Shown piece by piece: positions 37,084 to 45,469 of a stretch of 64,000 nt of DNA. The notes below the pieces were generated by a model that searched no databases, had not been told where the DNA came from, and saw only the letters and a list, made by a program, of their open reading frames with translations. The stretch comes from Pseudomonas paeninsulae (GTDB lineage Bacteria; Pseudomonadota; Gammaproteobacteria; Pseudomonadales; Pseudomonadaceae). The position numbers and the translations under genes are program-made. The stretch covers positions 1,290,501 to 1,354,500 of the forward strand of contig NZ_CP141799.1 of assembly GCF_035621475.1 (NCBI RefSeq). Direction: 5' to 3'. Position 1 is the stretch's first letter; each line of letters opens with the position of its first letter.

Positions 37084-38586
37084 CTAGGACAACTGAATCC
37101 AGGTGGTCTTCAGCTCGCAGTACTGGTCGTGGGCGTAGATCGACTTGTCGCGGCCACCGAAGCCGGACTGCTTGTAGCCACCGAACGGGGTGCTGATGTC
37201 GCCCTCGGAGAAGCAGTTGACCGACACGGTACCGGCGCGGATCGCCGCGGCCATGCGGTGCGCAGTGTTGATGTTGGCGGTCCACAGCGAGGCGGCCAGG
37301 CCATAGCAGGTGTCGTTGGCGATGGCGATGGCTTCTTCCTCGGTGTCGAATGCGATCACCGCCAGCACCGGGCCGAAAATCTCATCCTGCGCGACCGACG
37401 AGCGATTGCTGGTGGCGTCGAAGATGGTCGGTGCGACGAAATAGCCGCCGCTCTCGGCATGCAGGCGTACGCCACCGCTGAGCAGCTTGCAGCCTTCGGC
37501 CTTGGCCTGCTCGATATGGCCGAGAACCTTGTCCATGTGCGCCTGCTCGATCAGGGCGCCGAGGCGCACGTCCGGGTCCAGCGGATCACCGGTGGCCCAG
37601 TCCTCGAGTTGGCTGAGCATTTCCTCGAGCAGCGCGTCCTTGATCGAGCGGTGCACGATCAGCCGTGAGCCGGCCGAGCAGTTCTCGCCCATGTTCCAGA
37701 ACGCGGCGCTGAGCACGTTGCCGGCCACCGCCTGCAGGTCGCCGGCATCGGCCATGACCACCTGCGGGTTCTTGCCGCCACACTCAAGCACCACACGCTT
37801 GAGGTTGCTCTTGGCCGAGTATTCGAGAAACAGCCGGCCGACCTCGGTGGAGCCGGTGAAGGCGGTCATGTCGATGTCCGGGTGTAGGCCGATGGCCTTG
37901 CCGGCGGTGTGGCCGAGGCCCGGCACCACGTTGAGTACGCCAGTCGGGATGCCGGCTTCGAAGGCCAGTTCGGCCAGGCGCAGGGTGGCCAGCGAGGTCA
38001 GCTCGGCCGGCTTGAGGATCACGCTGTTGCCGGTGATCAGCGCCGGGCCGAGCTTCCAGCCGGCCATCATGCAGGGGAAGTTCCACGGCAGCACCGCGCC
38101 GACCACACCGACCGGCTCGCGCTTGATCATGCCGATGTTGCCGGGGGCGGAGGGCGACAGGGCGTCATACAGCTTGTCGCCGGCCTCGGCATGCCAGCGG
38201 ATGGTTGCCGCGGTGTCGGGGATGTCGATGGCGTAGCACTCGCCGACCGGCTTGCCGGCTTCCAGGGATTCCAAGACCGACAATTCCAGGCGATTGGCAT
38301 CGATCAGGTCGGCGAAGCGGATCATCACAGCCTTGCGCTCGGCCGGCGCCAACCGCGACCAGACGCCGGCATCGAAAGCTGCACGGGCTGCTTGCACGGC
38401 GAGGTCGACATCCTCGGCGTCGCAGGCGGCGACTTCGCACAGTACCTGGCCGGTGGCCGGATTCAGGGTGCTGAAGGTGGCACCCGAGCGGGCGGCGACG
38501 AAGCGGCCGTTGATAAAGGCCTGGTTGCGGTATTCCAGGCGCTCGACCTGCTGATCGATGGCGCTGCGGGTGAGGGCGTCAGTCAT
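37084..38586 (-). CDS. NAD(P)-dependent aldehyde dehydrogenase (PuuC/HypE-like)
   Basis: This 500-residue ALDH superfamily enzyme has the NAD motif AFTGSTEVGRL, the catalytic Glu in VLECGGKNPQ, and the C-terminal block FGGYKQSGFGGRDKS. At the nucleophile position the sequence reads MGENCSAGSRLIVH, with the catalytic Cys in the usual place. It most resembles gamma-glutamyl-aminobutyraldehyde/aminoaldehyde dehydrogenases. In a hydroxyproline-betaine route this position would be filled by ketoglutarate semialdehyde dehydrogenase. Sequence alone does not separate these options. Confidence 0.88.
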   Translation of the reverse strand: MTDALTRSAIDQQVERLEYRNQAFINGRFVAARSGATFSTLNPATGQVLCEVAACDAEDVDLAVQAARAAFDAGVWSRLAPAERKAVMIRFADLIDANRLELSVLESLEAGKPVGECYAIDIPDTAATIRWHAEAGDKLYDALSPSAPGNIGMIKREPVGVVGAVLPWNFPCMMAGWKLGPALITGNSVILKPAELTSLATLRLAELAFEAGIPTGVLNVVPGLGHTAGKAIGLHPDIDMTAFTGSTEVGRLFLEYSAKSNLKRVVLECGGKNPQVVMADAGDLQAVAGNVLSAAFWNMGENCSAGSRLIVHRSIKDALLEEMLSQLEDWATGDPLDPDVRLGALIEQAHMDKVLGHIEQAKAEGCKLLSGGVRLHAESGGYFVAPTIFDATSNRSSVAQDEIFGPVLAVIAFDTEEEAIAIANDTCYGLAASLWTANINTAHRMAAAIRAGTVSVNCFSEGDISTPFGGYKQSGFGGRDKSIYAHDQYCELKTTWIQLS

Positions 38587-38613
38587 TGTATTTCTCCTGA
38601 AGGTTGAGAGGTC

Positions 38614-39942
38614 TCAGAGTTCTACGCCGGCGGTCCACTCTTTCCAGGCGATGGACGAGCGCACGCCCAGGCCCAGCAGTGGTTCGGGCGGATTGCGTGA
38701 GGGTTTTGGCTGTTCCAGCATGATGCTCAGCAGGTCGCTGTCCACGCCCAGGGCGTAGTCGGCGATCAACTTGCCGGAGATGGTGCTGCGGGTCAGGCCC
38801 AGGCCGTTACAGCACACCGCGCTGAACACCTCGGGGGCGATCTCGCCGAACTCCGAGCCGTTGTTGCGCGAGATGCACAGGGCGCCGCCCCAGGTGTACT
38901 CGAAGTCGACCTCCGGCAGCATCGGGAAGCGTCGCTCGAACGACTTGCGATGGGCCTTGAACACCCGTTGCAAGGTGCTGGCCGAGGCATGCACCTCGGG
39001 GTTGTAGGTGAAGGAGTTGCGCACGCAGATGCGCCCATTGGCCAGTCGACGCACGGTGGAGCCCAGCGGGTCGGCCGGAATCAGCCCCCAGCTTTCCTCG
39101 CCACCCAGGCGCGCGAGCTCCTCGGGGGTCAGTTGACGGGTCATGCTGGCGTAGGTGTAGACCGGCAGCAGGCGACCCTTGAGGCCGAGTGGGCCGAAGT
39201 TCGAGGCATAGGCGTTGTTGGCCAACACCATGCGTGGCGCCTTGATGCAGCCTTGGGCGGTGGTCAGCACATGCGGTTTGCCGATTTCGATATTCAGCAC
39301 CGGGCTGTCTTCGAACAATCGCACATTGGCCGGCAGGCTCTGGCCCAGACCGCGCGACAGCGCCGCCGGCTGCACCAGTACCGCGCCGGGGGCATGCAGA
39401 CCGGCCTGGTAGAAGTCGCTACCGGTGACCGCCTTCATCTGCTGGGCATCGAGCAGGCGATAGGGCTCGCCCAGCACGCTGAGGCCCTTGGCGAACTCCT
39501 CCAGCGCATGTCTGCCGCGTTCGTTGGCCGCACCGTGCAGCTTGCCCTGCTCGCGCCAGTCGCAGTCGATGGCGTGGCGCTGGACGATCTCGCGGGTGTA
39601 GTCGATGGCACCGCGGCTGAGGCGGATGATCTTGTGATCGGCCTCCTGGCTGCTGGTGTAGCTGTGCGAGGTGAGGTCATGGGGCAGGTCGACCATGAAA
39701 CCGGAATTGCGCCCGGCCGCGCCGAAACCGACGCGCTTGGCATCGATCAGGGCAATGCTTGCTTCGGGTTGCAGCTCGGCCAGGCGCCGAGCGGCGGCCA
39801 GGCCGGCATAACCGGCGCCGAGCACCACCCAGTCGGCCTGCACCGTGCCGCGCAGCGGTGTGCTGGGCGGTGCGGGCGGCAGGGTTTCGTACCAGCCGCA
39901 GTGCCCATCGTCCTGGGGCAGGAAATTACAGTGCAGCTGCAT
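38614..39942 (-). CDS. FAD-dependent amine/amino-acid oxidoreductase (OrdL/PuuB-like)
   Basis: This 442-residue flavoprotein of the DAO superfamily has the Rossmann motif WVVLGAGYAGLAAARRLAEL, GFGAAGRNSGFMVDLPHDL and a C-terminal block CCNGLGLTRSTISGKLIADY. The GRNSGF pattern is found in gamma-glutamylputrescine oxidase-like enzymes. It would oxidise a secondary amine or imino acid to an imine. The start at 39942 is set by GGAGG 8 bases upstream. The frame stays open further upstream, but only through a MITE-like repeat. It stops 27 bases before the aldehyde dehydrogenase start. Confidence 0.87.
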   Translation of the reverse strand: MQLHCNFLPQDDGHCGWYETLPPAPPSTPLRGTVQADWVVLGAGYAGLAAARRLAELQPEASIALIDAKRVGFGAAGRNSGFMVDLPHDLTSHSYTSSQEADHKIIRLSRGAIDYTREIVQRHAIDCDWREQGKLHGAANERGRHALEEFAKGLSVLGEPYRLLDAQQMKAVTGSDFYQAGLHAPGAVLVQPAALSRGLGQSLPANVRLFEDSPVLNIEIGKPHVLTTAQGCIKAPRMVLANNAYASNFGPLGLKGRLLPVYTYASMTRQLTPEELARLGGEESWGLIPADPLGSTVRRLANGRICVRNSFTYNPEVHASASTLQRVFKAHRKSFERRFPMLPEVDFEYTWGGALCISRNNGSEFGEIAPEVFSAVCCNGLGLTRSTISGKLIADYALGVDSDLLSIMLEQPKPSRNPPEPLLGLGVRSSIAWKEWTAGVEL

Positions 39943-39969
39943 AGTGAGTGCCTCCAAGACGCCTGGCGG

Positions 39970-40190
39970 GTTAGCAGGTCGTTGAAAAATGTAGCGAGCG
40001 ACGGCTAGGCGGGGACGCCTAGTTAAGGCGGAATCAGACGAGGACGCGGAGCGTACGAGTTGTACGTGAGCAGTACTCGCTTCGCTCGCCCCTTCGGGGC
40101 CGCACTGAAGTGCGTTAGCAGCAAGCTGCCTGCAGAGCCTGATTTCAACGCTGCATAGCCGAGCGCAGTAGTTTTGCAACGACCTGTTAG
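39970..40190. repeat. MITE-like element inside the betaine operon
   Basis: This segment of about 220 bp has terminal inverted repeats: TAGCAGGTCGTTGAAAA at the left (39972-39988) and, complementary, TAACAGGTCGTTGCAAAA at the right. It contains no gene. It sits between the DapA-family gene and the flavoprotein gene. Its right end overlaps the TAA stop codon of the DapA-family gene, so the element supplies that stop. Confidence 0.7.
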
Positions 40191-41077
40191 CCGCGGTGGG
40201 CGATCAACTGCTCATAGGTCTGCTTGAAGGCGGCTTTTTCGGCGTCATTCAGCGGCAGTAATGGGCGGCGAGTCTGGCCGACGGGCAGGCCAGCGAATTC
40301 GCAGCCCTGCTTGATGTACTGGCAGAACTTGCCGCCTTGCTCCAGCAGGTTGAGCATCGGCAGCAGGCGCTGGGCCAGTTCGCGACCTTTGATCATGTCC
40401 TGCTCGACCACGCAGGCCTGGTACATGGCCACGTGCTCCGGGGCGAGGAAGTTGGAGGCGCCGCCGACCCAGCTGCGTGCGCCCCAGGCGAAGAACTCGA
40501 GAATCTGATCGTCCATGCCGCAGCTGACCTGCAGCTGGCCGGCGTAGTCCTGGGTCAGGGTGTGCATGCGCTCGACCGAACCGGTGCTCTCCTTGATCGC
40601 CTGGAAATTCGGCCGGCCCTTGAGGCCATCGATGAACTCGAAGCTCATCGGCGTGCCGGTGCGTGCCGGGAAGTTGTAGAGCATGGTCGGCATGTTCAGG
40701 GCGTCGTCTACGCAGAGAGCGTGGGCCAGCAGTTCTTCCTGGGTCGGCTGGCAGTAGTAAGGGGCGGCCAGGAGGATGGCGTCGAAACCGGCGGCCTTGG
40801 CGTAGTGCCCCAGGTCGAGGCTTTCTTCGGTGCTGGTGGCGTTGATCCCGGCCATCAGGGTGATGCGGCCTTTGGCCTGTTCGCTGACGACGTCGAACAA
40901 CTGCTTACGTTCGGCATTGCTCAGGGCGTAATACTCGCCGGTGGTACCGCCGATGATCAGGCCGTGCACGCCGTGACCGATCAGACTGTCGATCACCGCG
41001 CTCAAGGCTGAGAAATCTATCGCGCCGTCTTGGTTGAAGGGCGTTACTACCGGGGTCCAAACACCATCGAAGTTCAT
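40187..41077 (-). CDS. DapA-family lyase/aldolase
   Basis: This 296-residue TIM-barrel enzyme of the N-acetylneuraminate lyase/DHDPS family has the substrate motif GGTTGEYYAL (43-52), proton-relay Tyr134 in LYNFPARTG, and Schiff-base Lys162 in AIKESTG. Family members are DHDPS, NAL, keto-deoxy-sugar acid aldolases and Pyr4H2C deaminase, which turns oxidised hydroxyproline into ketoglutarate semialdehyde. Its company with an imino-acid oxidase and an aldehyde dehydrogenase makes a deaminase or aldolase role more likely than lysine biosynthesis. It is first in the operon, behind the presumed promoter at 41078-41220. Confidence 0.85.
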   Translation of the reverse strand: MNFDGVWTPVVTPFNQDGAIDFSALSAVIDSLIGHGVHGLIIGGTTGEYYALSNAERKQLFDVVSEQAKGRITLMAGINATSTEESLDLGHYAKAAGFDAILLAAPYYCQPTQEELLAHALCVDDALNMPTMLYNFPARTGTPMSFEFIDGLKGRPNFQAIKESTGSVERMHTLTQDYAGQLQVSCGMDDQILEFFAWGARSWVGGASNFLAPEHVAMYQACVVEQDMIKGRELAQRLLPMLNLLEQGGKFCQYIKQGCEFAGLPVGQTRRPLLPLNDAEKAAFKQTYEQLIAHRG

Positions 41078-41178
41078 GCGGTCACCTGATTGGAAGAGGT
41101 TGAATGTGTTGTGATTTCGAGAAAAAGGTTACGGCCGTTTTAGCCGCTGCAATAAGCAACATTTAAGGGCGGTAATTC

Positions 41179-41193
41179 ATAATCAAAGGTTAT
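41179..41193. promoter_or_regulatory. Candidate LysR box, site a (DapA operon promoter)
   Basis: ATAAT-CAAAG-GTTAT is a dyad about 100 bases before the DapA-family start. It matches the recurrent ATAAC-N5-GTTAT motif seen at 41299, 41322, 42285 and 56234. Confidence 0.6.
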
Positions 41194-41216
41194 GGGTCGG
41201 CGACAAATAACAGGCA

Positions 41217-41246
41217 TAAAAAAACCTGCGCGGGGCAGGTTTTTAA
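41217..41246. terminator. Terminator downstream of the LysR gene
   Basis: AAAACCTGC pairs with GCAGGTTTT, with A and T runs on both sides. It insulates lysR from the DapA operon. Confidence 0.85.
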
Positions 41247-41298
41247 ATGAAGGATGGTCGTGTGCATAACGACCTCTAAAAGAGGGGGGTTAATATCA

Positions 41299-41336
41299 AT
41301 AACCTGATGTTGGGGCTATCAATAACCACAGGTAAT
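41299..41336. promoter_or_regulatory. Two further candidate LysR boxes, sites b1 and b2
   Basis: ATAACCTGATGTTGG (41299-41313) is, on the other strand, CCAACATCAGGTTAT, nearly identical to the ABC-operon box at 56234. ATAACCACAGGTAAT lies at 41322-41336. Both are next to the 3' end of lysR. Confidence 0.5.
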
Positions 41337-42286
41337 TAAAACTGCTGCATTAGCCAGTCGCGCAGTCGGCAGCAGGCCTCGTCATCTTCCTTGTCCTCAC
41401 TGAAGGTCAGGTAGTGCAGGCTTTCCTTGTGCACCACTTCCTGCTCGACCGGCCGCACCAGCAGGCCCTGCGCGACCAGATGGCCGACCAGGTGGTTCCA
41501 GCCCAGCGCCACGCCCTGATGGTTGAGCACCATCTGCACCAGCATGTTGTAGTCGTTGGCGTTGAAGAAGTGTGGGCTGTCGTGGGCGCGGGTCTCAATA
41601 TCGATATCGTGAAAGGCCAGCCACACGCCCCAGTCGACATGCTCGGCCACCTGCGAACGGCCATAGGGGCTGAGGTTGAGCAGCACACTGTCGCGCAGGC
41701 CTTCGAGGCTGCGCAACTCCGGGTGCTGCTCGAGATAACGCGGGGTGCACACCGGGTAGATGACGTCGTGGAACAACGGCAGGCTGCGGTAGCCCGAACG
41801 AATCTTGGCCATCTTGGTGATGAAGATGTCCGGCCGCACGCCAGGCTCCATGGCCAGGAAGTTCTGGGTGGTAATCAGGTTGAGGTCGATATCCGGGTTG
41901 CTGCTGAAGAAACTCGGCAGCCGGTGCGCCAGCCACAGCGCGGAAAACGCCGGTGAGCAGCACAGGGTCAGCACCCGTTTGCCGGCGTTGTTGCTGCGGA
42001 TGCGCTCGGCCGCCTGGGCGATGTTGACGAACGACAGGTGCGCGGCATCGTAGAAAATCGCGCCGGCGGCGGTCAGCTCCACGGCCCGGCCGGCACGGGT
42101 GAACAGCTCGGCGCCGAGGAAGGTTTCCAGCTCGCGGATCTGCCGACTGATCGCCGCCTGGGTCACGCACAGGGCCTCGGCGGCGCGAGTGAAATTCTGG
42201 TACTTGGCGGCCGCTACGAAGGATTTAACCGCGCGCAGGGAGGGCATCTTGATCAGCGTCTGATCGGGTTCGGTATGTTTAACCAT
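41336..42286 (-). CDS. LysR-family transcriptional regulator
   Basis: This 316-residue LTTR has an N-terminal winged helix-turn-helix (LRAVKSFVAAAKYQNFTRAAEALCVTQAAISRQIRELE). Its effector-binding domain includes SPYGRSQVAEH and ALGWNHLVGHLVAQGLLVRP near the end. It belongs to the GcvA-like branch by its SRQIRxLE motif and terminal GVALGW block. It is divergent from the Rieske gene and upstream of the DapA operon. The recurring dyad around it, which is also upstream of the ABC importer, makes it the likely activator of the whole betaine programme. Confidence 0.9.
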   Translation of the reverse strand: MVKHTEPDQTLIKMPSLRAVKSFVAAAKYQNFTRAAEALCVTQAAISRQIRELETFLGAELFTRAGRAVELTAAGAIFYDAAHLSFVNIAQAAERIRSNNAGKRVLTLCCSPAFSALWLAHRLPSFFSSNPDIDLNLITTQNFLAMEPGVRPDIFITKMAKIRSGYRSLPLFHDVIYPVCTPRYLEQHPELRSLEGLRDSVLLNLSPYGRSQVAEHVDWGVWLAFHDIDIETRAHDSPHFFNANDYNMLVQMVLNHQGVALGWNHLVGHLVAQGLLVRPVEQEVVHKESLHYLTFSEDKEDDEACCRLRDWLMQQF

Positions 42287-42299
42287 AACAACAGGTATT
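42285..42299. promoter_or_regulatory. Candidate LysR box, site c (lysR/Rieske intergenic)
   Basis: ATAACAACAGGTATT overlaps the lysR start region, where autoregulation by a LysR protein would be expected. It is followed by AATATCCTG, forming a further partial dyad. Confidence 0.5.
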
Positions 42300-42688
42300 C
42301 AATATCCTGAATAAAAAGTCGGTTCTGCCAACTGGGCGCGCACTCTAAACTTTCGACAGTGGTTATAGAGGCGATCAAGCCGGTGCTGGTTCTGGAGATT
42401 ATCCGAAAGCATCGCCAGGCAATAGCCTGGATTGCCGCAGCCAAATTTATTAACGCACAGGACGCCGACATTAGAAGTCGGAAAAGTGCCGAGTGGCCTG
42501 TGTGGCTAGTTCAATTAGTCAATTTCGGCGTCTGAGTCCCTGATGCTGCGTTGCCGCTCCTCGCCATAGCCCGCTATGACTCGTCGCAGCGCCTTGCCTC
42601 AGGACCTCAGCCATCCGAACTTGAGCTAACCAACTAGCCGTACAGACCACTAGTCGATCGCCTGGATTAACCTTGGAGTGCCTACACA
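42300..42688. other. Intergenic region between lysR and the Rieske gene
   Basis: I see no gene here. It should hold the divergent promoters and includes a MITE-like element (42493-42650) ending 38 bases before the Rieske start. Confidence 0.5.
42493..42650. repeat. MITE-like element upstream of the Rieske gene
   Basis: This 158-bp segment has imperfect terminal inverted repeats. The left begins GTGGCCTGTGTGGCTAGTT and the right, complemented, GTGGTCTGTACGGCTAGTT. There is an internal palindromic GCTGCG/CGCAGC region. It is non-coding and close enough to the Rieske start codon to alter its promoter. Confidence 0.65.
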
Positions 42689-43900
42689 GTGAATAACGAA
42701 GCGAAGGTTGCAGAACTCATCCAGCTGCGTAAGCCGCGTCATGCGCTGCCGACGGCTTTGTACAGCGATCTCGAGGTCTACCGTCAGGACCTCGAACAGA
42801 TCTGGCACAAGGAGTGGATCTTCGCCGGGCATACCTTCGAACTGGAGAAGCCGGGCCAGTACCTGACCCTGCAGATCGGCGACTACCCGGTAGCCGTGGT
42901 GCGCGGCGGCGATGGACAGGTCCGTGCCCTGCACAATGCCTGCCGGCATCGCGGCTCCAAGGTCTGCACCGAAGCCAGCGGCAAGGTTGCCAAGCTGGTC
43001 TGCCCCTATCACAAGTGGACCTTCGACCTGGATGGCAAGCTGCTGTTCGCCGGCAACATGGGACCGGATTTCAACACCGCCGACTACGGCCTCAAGCTGG
43101 CCCACTGCGAGGTGGTCAACAGCTACATCTACGTCTGCGTGGCCGAGCAGGCGCCGGACTTCGCGAAGTTTCGTGCCGCCGTGTCGCCCTTTATCGCCCC
43201 GCACAACCTCGATGACTGCAAGGTGGCCTTCGAGTCCAATCTGGTGGAGAAGGGCAACTGGAAGCTGGTGTTCGAGAATAACCGTGAGTGCTTCCACTGT
43301 GACGGCTCCCACCCTGAACTGATGAATTCCTTCGTCGAGAACCTCGCGGTGGCCGGCGTAGCTGGCGCCGAGGACTTGGAGCTGCTCGAGCATTGGGAGC
43401 GCTGCGAAGCGGGCGGGCTGCCCAGCCGCCTGGTAATGGACGAAGACGGTCAGTTCCGCATGACCCGCATTCCGCTGTCGTCCGGCGCCGTCAGCTACAC
43501 CATGAGCGGCAAGCCGGCGGTGGCGCGGCGCTTGGATACTAGCGGGGTGGAGAACATCGGCGCGCTGCTGTACTTCAACTATCCCTCGACCTGGAATCAC
43601 TTCCTCGGCGACCACGCCCTGAGCTTTCGCGTGCTGCCCCTGGGACCGAACGAGACCCTGGTGACCACCAGATGGCTGGTGCCCAAGGATGCCCAGGAAG
43701 GCCTCGATTACGACCTGGAAACCCTGACCCGAGTCTGGCTGGCCACCAACGACCAGGACCGTCGTCTGGTGGAAGGCACCCAGGCCGGGGTCAACTCGCC
43801 GGCCTATCAGCCGGGGCCTTATTCCTCGATCGCCGAGAACGGCGTGTGCCAGTTCGATGATTGGTACTGCGCGACCATGGTGCGCAAGCTGGCCGACTGA
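42689..43900 (+). CDS. Rieske non-heme iron oxygenase, GbcA/stachydrine-demethylase-like
   Basis: This 403-residue oxygenase alpha subunit has a Rieske centre with C85-R-H87 (NACRHRGS) and C105-P-Y-H108 (CPYHKW). The mononuclear iron site is NRECFHCDGSHPE (His203 and His208, plus a late Asp in ATNDQD). It closely parallels GbcA, which removes a methyl group from glycine betaine as formaldehyde. Homologues demethylate proline betaine and hydroxyproline betaine. GTG start at 42689 with GGAG upstream. The GbcB-like reductase at 35.9 kb is the natural electron donor. Substrate is inferred only. Confidence 0.9.
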   Translation: MNNEAKVAELIQLRKPRHALPTALYSDLEVYRQDLEQIWHKEWIFAGHTFELEKPGQYLTLQIGDYPVAVVRGGDGQVRALHNACRHRGSKVCTEASGKVAKLVCPYHKWTFDLDGKLLFAGNMGPDFNTADYGLKLAHCEVVNSYIYVCVAEQAPDFAKFRAAVSPFIAPHNLDDCKVAFESNLVEKGNWKLVFENNRECFHCDGSHPELMNSFVENLAVAGVAGAEDLELLEHWERCEAGGLPSRLVMDEDGQFRMTRIPLSSGAVSYTMSGKPAVARRLDTSGVENIGALLYFNYPSTWNHFLGDHALSFRVLPLGPNETLVTTRWLVPKDAQEGLDYDLETLTRVWLATNDQDRRLVEGTQAGVNSPAYQPGPYSSIAENGVCQFDDWYCATMVRKLAD

Positions 43901-43928
43901 CGCTGCTTAGTAAGTACCCGGCGGCCTC

Positions 43929-43949
43929 GCATAACCCTCAAGGTTATGC
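43929..43949. promoter_or_regulatory. Dyad between Rieske and EamA genes
   Basis: GCATAACC-CTCAA-GGTTATGC, a perfect 8-bp dyad, has the same ATAAC/GTTAT arms as the LysR boxes but a spacing two bases longer. It could be a regulator site or a weak hairpin. Confidence 0.45.
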
Positions 43950-43993
43950 GGTGCTTATTCTTGCCCGATTCTCGATCAGCAGGTTTTCACATC

Positions 43994-44923
43994 ATGCACA
44001 GTGCGTCTCCCCTGGTACTCAACGACGGCTACGCCCGGGGCTTCTTCCTGGTGCTGCTGGCGGCCTTCTGTTATGGCCTGCAGCCGCTGTTCGCCCAATA
44101 CGCCTATGCCAGCGGCGCGGACCCGGTGGGCCTGCTGCTGGTGCGTTTCGTGATCGCGGCGGCGATCCTGCTGCTGTACCTGCGCCTGCGCGGGGTACGC
44201 CTGCCGCGCGGGCGCCTGGCCAGACAGAACCTGCTGGTGGGCGTCGGCTACGGCCTGGCTGCGCTGGGCTACTACACCGCCAGCCGCAGCACCTCGGTGA
44301 GCCTGGCGGTGATCCTGATGTTCTCCTTCCCGGCCTTCGTCACCGCCCTGTCGATCGCCTACCTCGGCGAGCGCACCAGTGTGCTCAAGCTGATCAGCCT
44401 GGTGCTGGCGCTGGGCGGCGTGCTGCTGGCCACCGGCCTGAGTATGCACGGCGAGGTGAGCGGGGTGCTCTGGGCGCTGTTCTCCGCCCTGAGCTACGGC
44501 GCGGCAATCATCTACGGTACCCATAGCATTCGCCATGAGCAGCCGCTGGCCTCGGCGGCCATGGTACTGCTGGGCTGCGCCCTGACCTTCTGCATCGCCG
44601 CACTCTACTCGGGCGCGACCCTGCCCTCCGGTGCGCCGGCCTGGTGGTCGACCCTGGGCCTGGCCCTGTTCGCCACGATCCTGCCGGTCGCCGCCTTCCT
44701 CGCCGGCTCGCCGCTTATTGGCTCCTCCTCGGCCTCTACCCTGTCGACCCTGGAGCCGGTGGTGGCGGTGACCATCGCCGTGCTGCTGATCGGCGAACAG
44801 ATCAGCGCCGGCATGCTCGGTGGCGGCCTGTTGGTGGTGCTGGCGGCGATCATCCTGTCGCGGCAGGGCGGTACCTTGCCGGAGCCGAGCCTGGTGCCGC
44901 TCGAGCCGCCGGAAGACCTCTAG
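43994..44923 (+). CDS. EamA/DMT-family transporter
   Basis: This 309-residue protein has ten predicted membrane helices in two EamA repeats, the first starting FFLVLLAAFCYGLQPLFAQYA and the second at GVLWALFSALSYGAAIIYG. Drug/metabolite transporters of this type export or import amino acids and related metabolites. It lies 93 bases after the Rieske gene in the same direction. It may export a catabolic intermediate or be an independent gene. Confidence 0.85.
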   Translation: MHSASPLVLNDGYARGFFLVLLAAFCYGLQPLFAQYAYASGADPVGLLLVRFVIAAAILLLYLRLRGVRLPRGRLARQNLLVGVGYGLAALGYYTASRSTSVSLAVILMFSFPAFVTALSIAYLGERTSVLKLISLVLALGGVLLATGLSMHGEVSGVLWALFSALSYGAAIIYGTHSIRHEQPLASAAMVLLGCALTFCIAALYSGATLPSGAPAWWSTLGLALFATILPVAAFLAGSPLIGSSSASTLSTLEPVVAVTIAVLLIGEQISAGMLGGGLLVVLAAIILSRQGGTLPEPSLVPLEPPEDL

Positions 44924-45080
44924 ACGCCAGGGTGGTGGGGGCTGCCTGGAGTGGTAGCGCAAGGTAGACGCAAGCACTGTCGCAACAGGCGAGTCCTGCA
45001 ACGGAGCAAGGCCAATAACACGTTTGATCCTGGTGATCGATTGAACGCTTGGTCCGTTGCGCGAACGACAGAGTGGCCAC

Positions 45081-45129
45081 GTTAAAGGGGTCGGAGTGAT
45101 TTATTTTTAATCACTCCGACCCCTTTAAC
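45081..45129. repeat. Perfect 21-bp inverted repeat at integron edge
   Basis: The left arm at 45081-45101 and right arm at 45109-45129 are exact complements around TATTTTT. The arm contains GGGGTCGGAGTGATT, a motif I associate with hairpins near transposases. It marks the boundary between the chromosomal EamA region and the cassette region and could act as a terminator. Confidence 0.85.
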
Positions 45130-45189
45130 TTTGAACGGCAACATGTGAAGGATGGATGAATGATACAAAGTCGATATTCATGCGTAGCC

Positions 45190-45223
45190 GTATAACATTT
45201 GGTTAAGGGGCGGGCTTTAGCCC
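45190..45223 (-). other. attC site 1, first part (R' end), split by IS4 copy 1
   Basis: In cassette orientation (minus strand) this is the 3' half of an attC site: GCCCCTTAACCAAACGTTATAC-like, with core GTTATAC complementary to 45190-45196. The other half is at 48529-48582. Together, counting the 12-bp duplication once, they form a 76-bp imperfect palindrome with the R''-L''-L'-R' order of integron attC sites. Confidence 0.75.
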
Positions 45224-45469
45224 AATGTCATCAACTTAAGCAGTTTCTCTATAAATATCATATAATTAGCGCTCAAATTAGCGCATAGGAAAACTCCTTA
45301 TGGCCTCTCATTCCACACCGTTTGACACCGCCCAGCAAACCCTGGCCTGAAAATTGTACAAAAAATAACCAGCTCGCTTGATTGTCCCGCTTTCATCGAT
45401 ACCCACCGCCAGCACCCTCAAGACTTTACCCGCCGACGTCAGCTGACCTTCAAGAACCTCGTCCTGTTC

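Noticed and set aside
36106..37668. 520-codon open frame on the plus strand
   Set aside because: Antisense to the reductase and aldehyde dehydrogenase genes and spans their intergenic gap without any start signal.
40187..41077. Biosynthetic dihydrodipicolinate synthase (dapA)
   Set aside because: The gene sits in a catabolic operon with oxidoreductases under a LysR regulator, so a lyase/deaminase role is more likely. No dapA symbol was assigned.
42689..43900. True glycine-betaine demethylase gbcA
   Set aside because: The N-terminus and the neighbourhood (no gbdR, dgcAB or sox genes) differ from the standard gbc locus, so a paralogue acting on another betaine is more likely.
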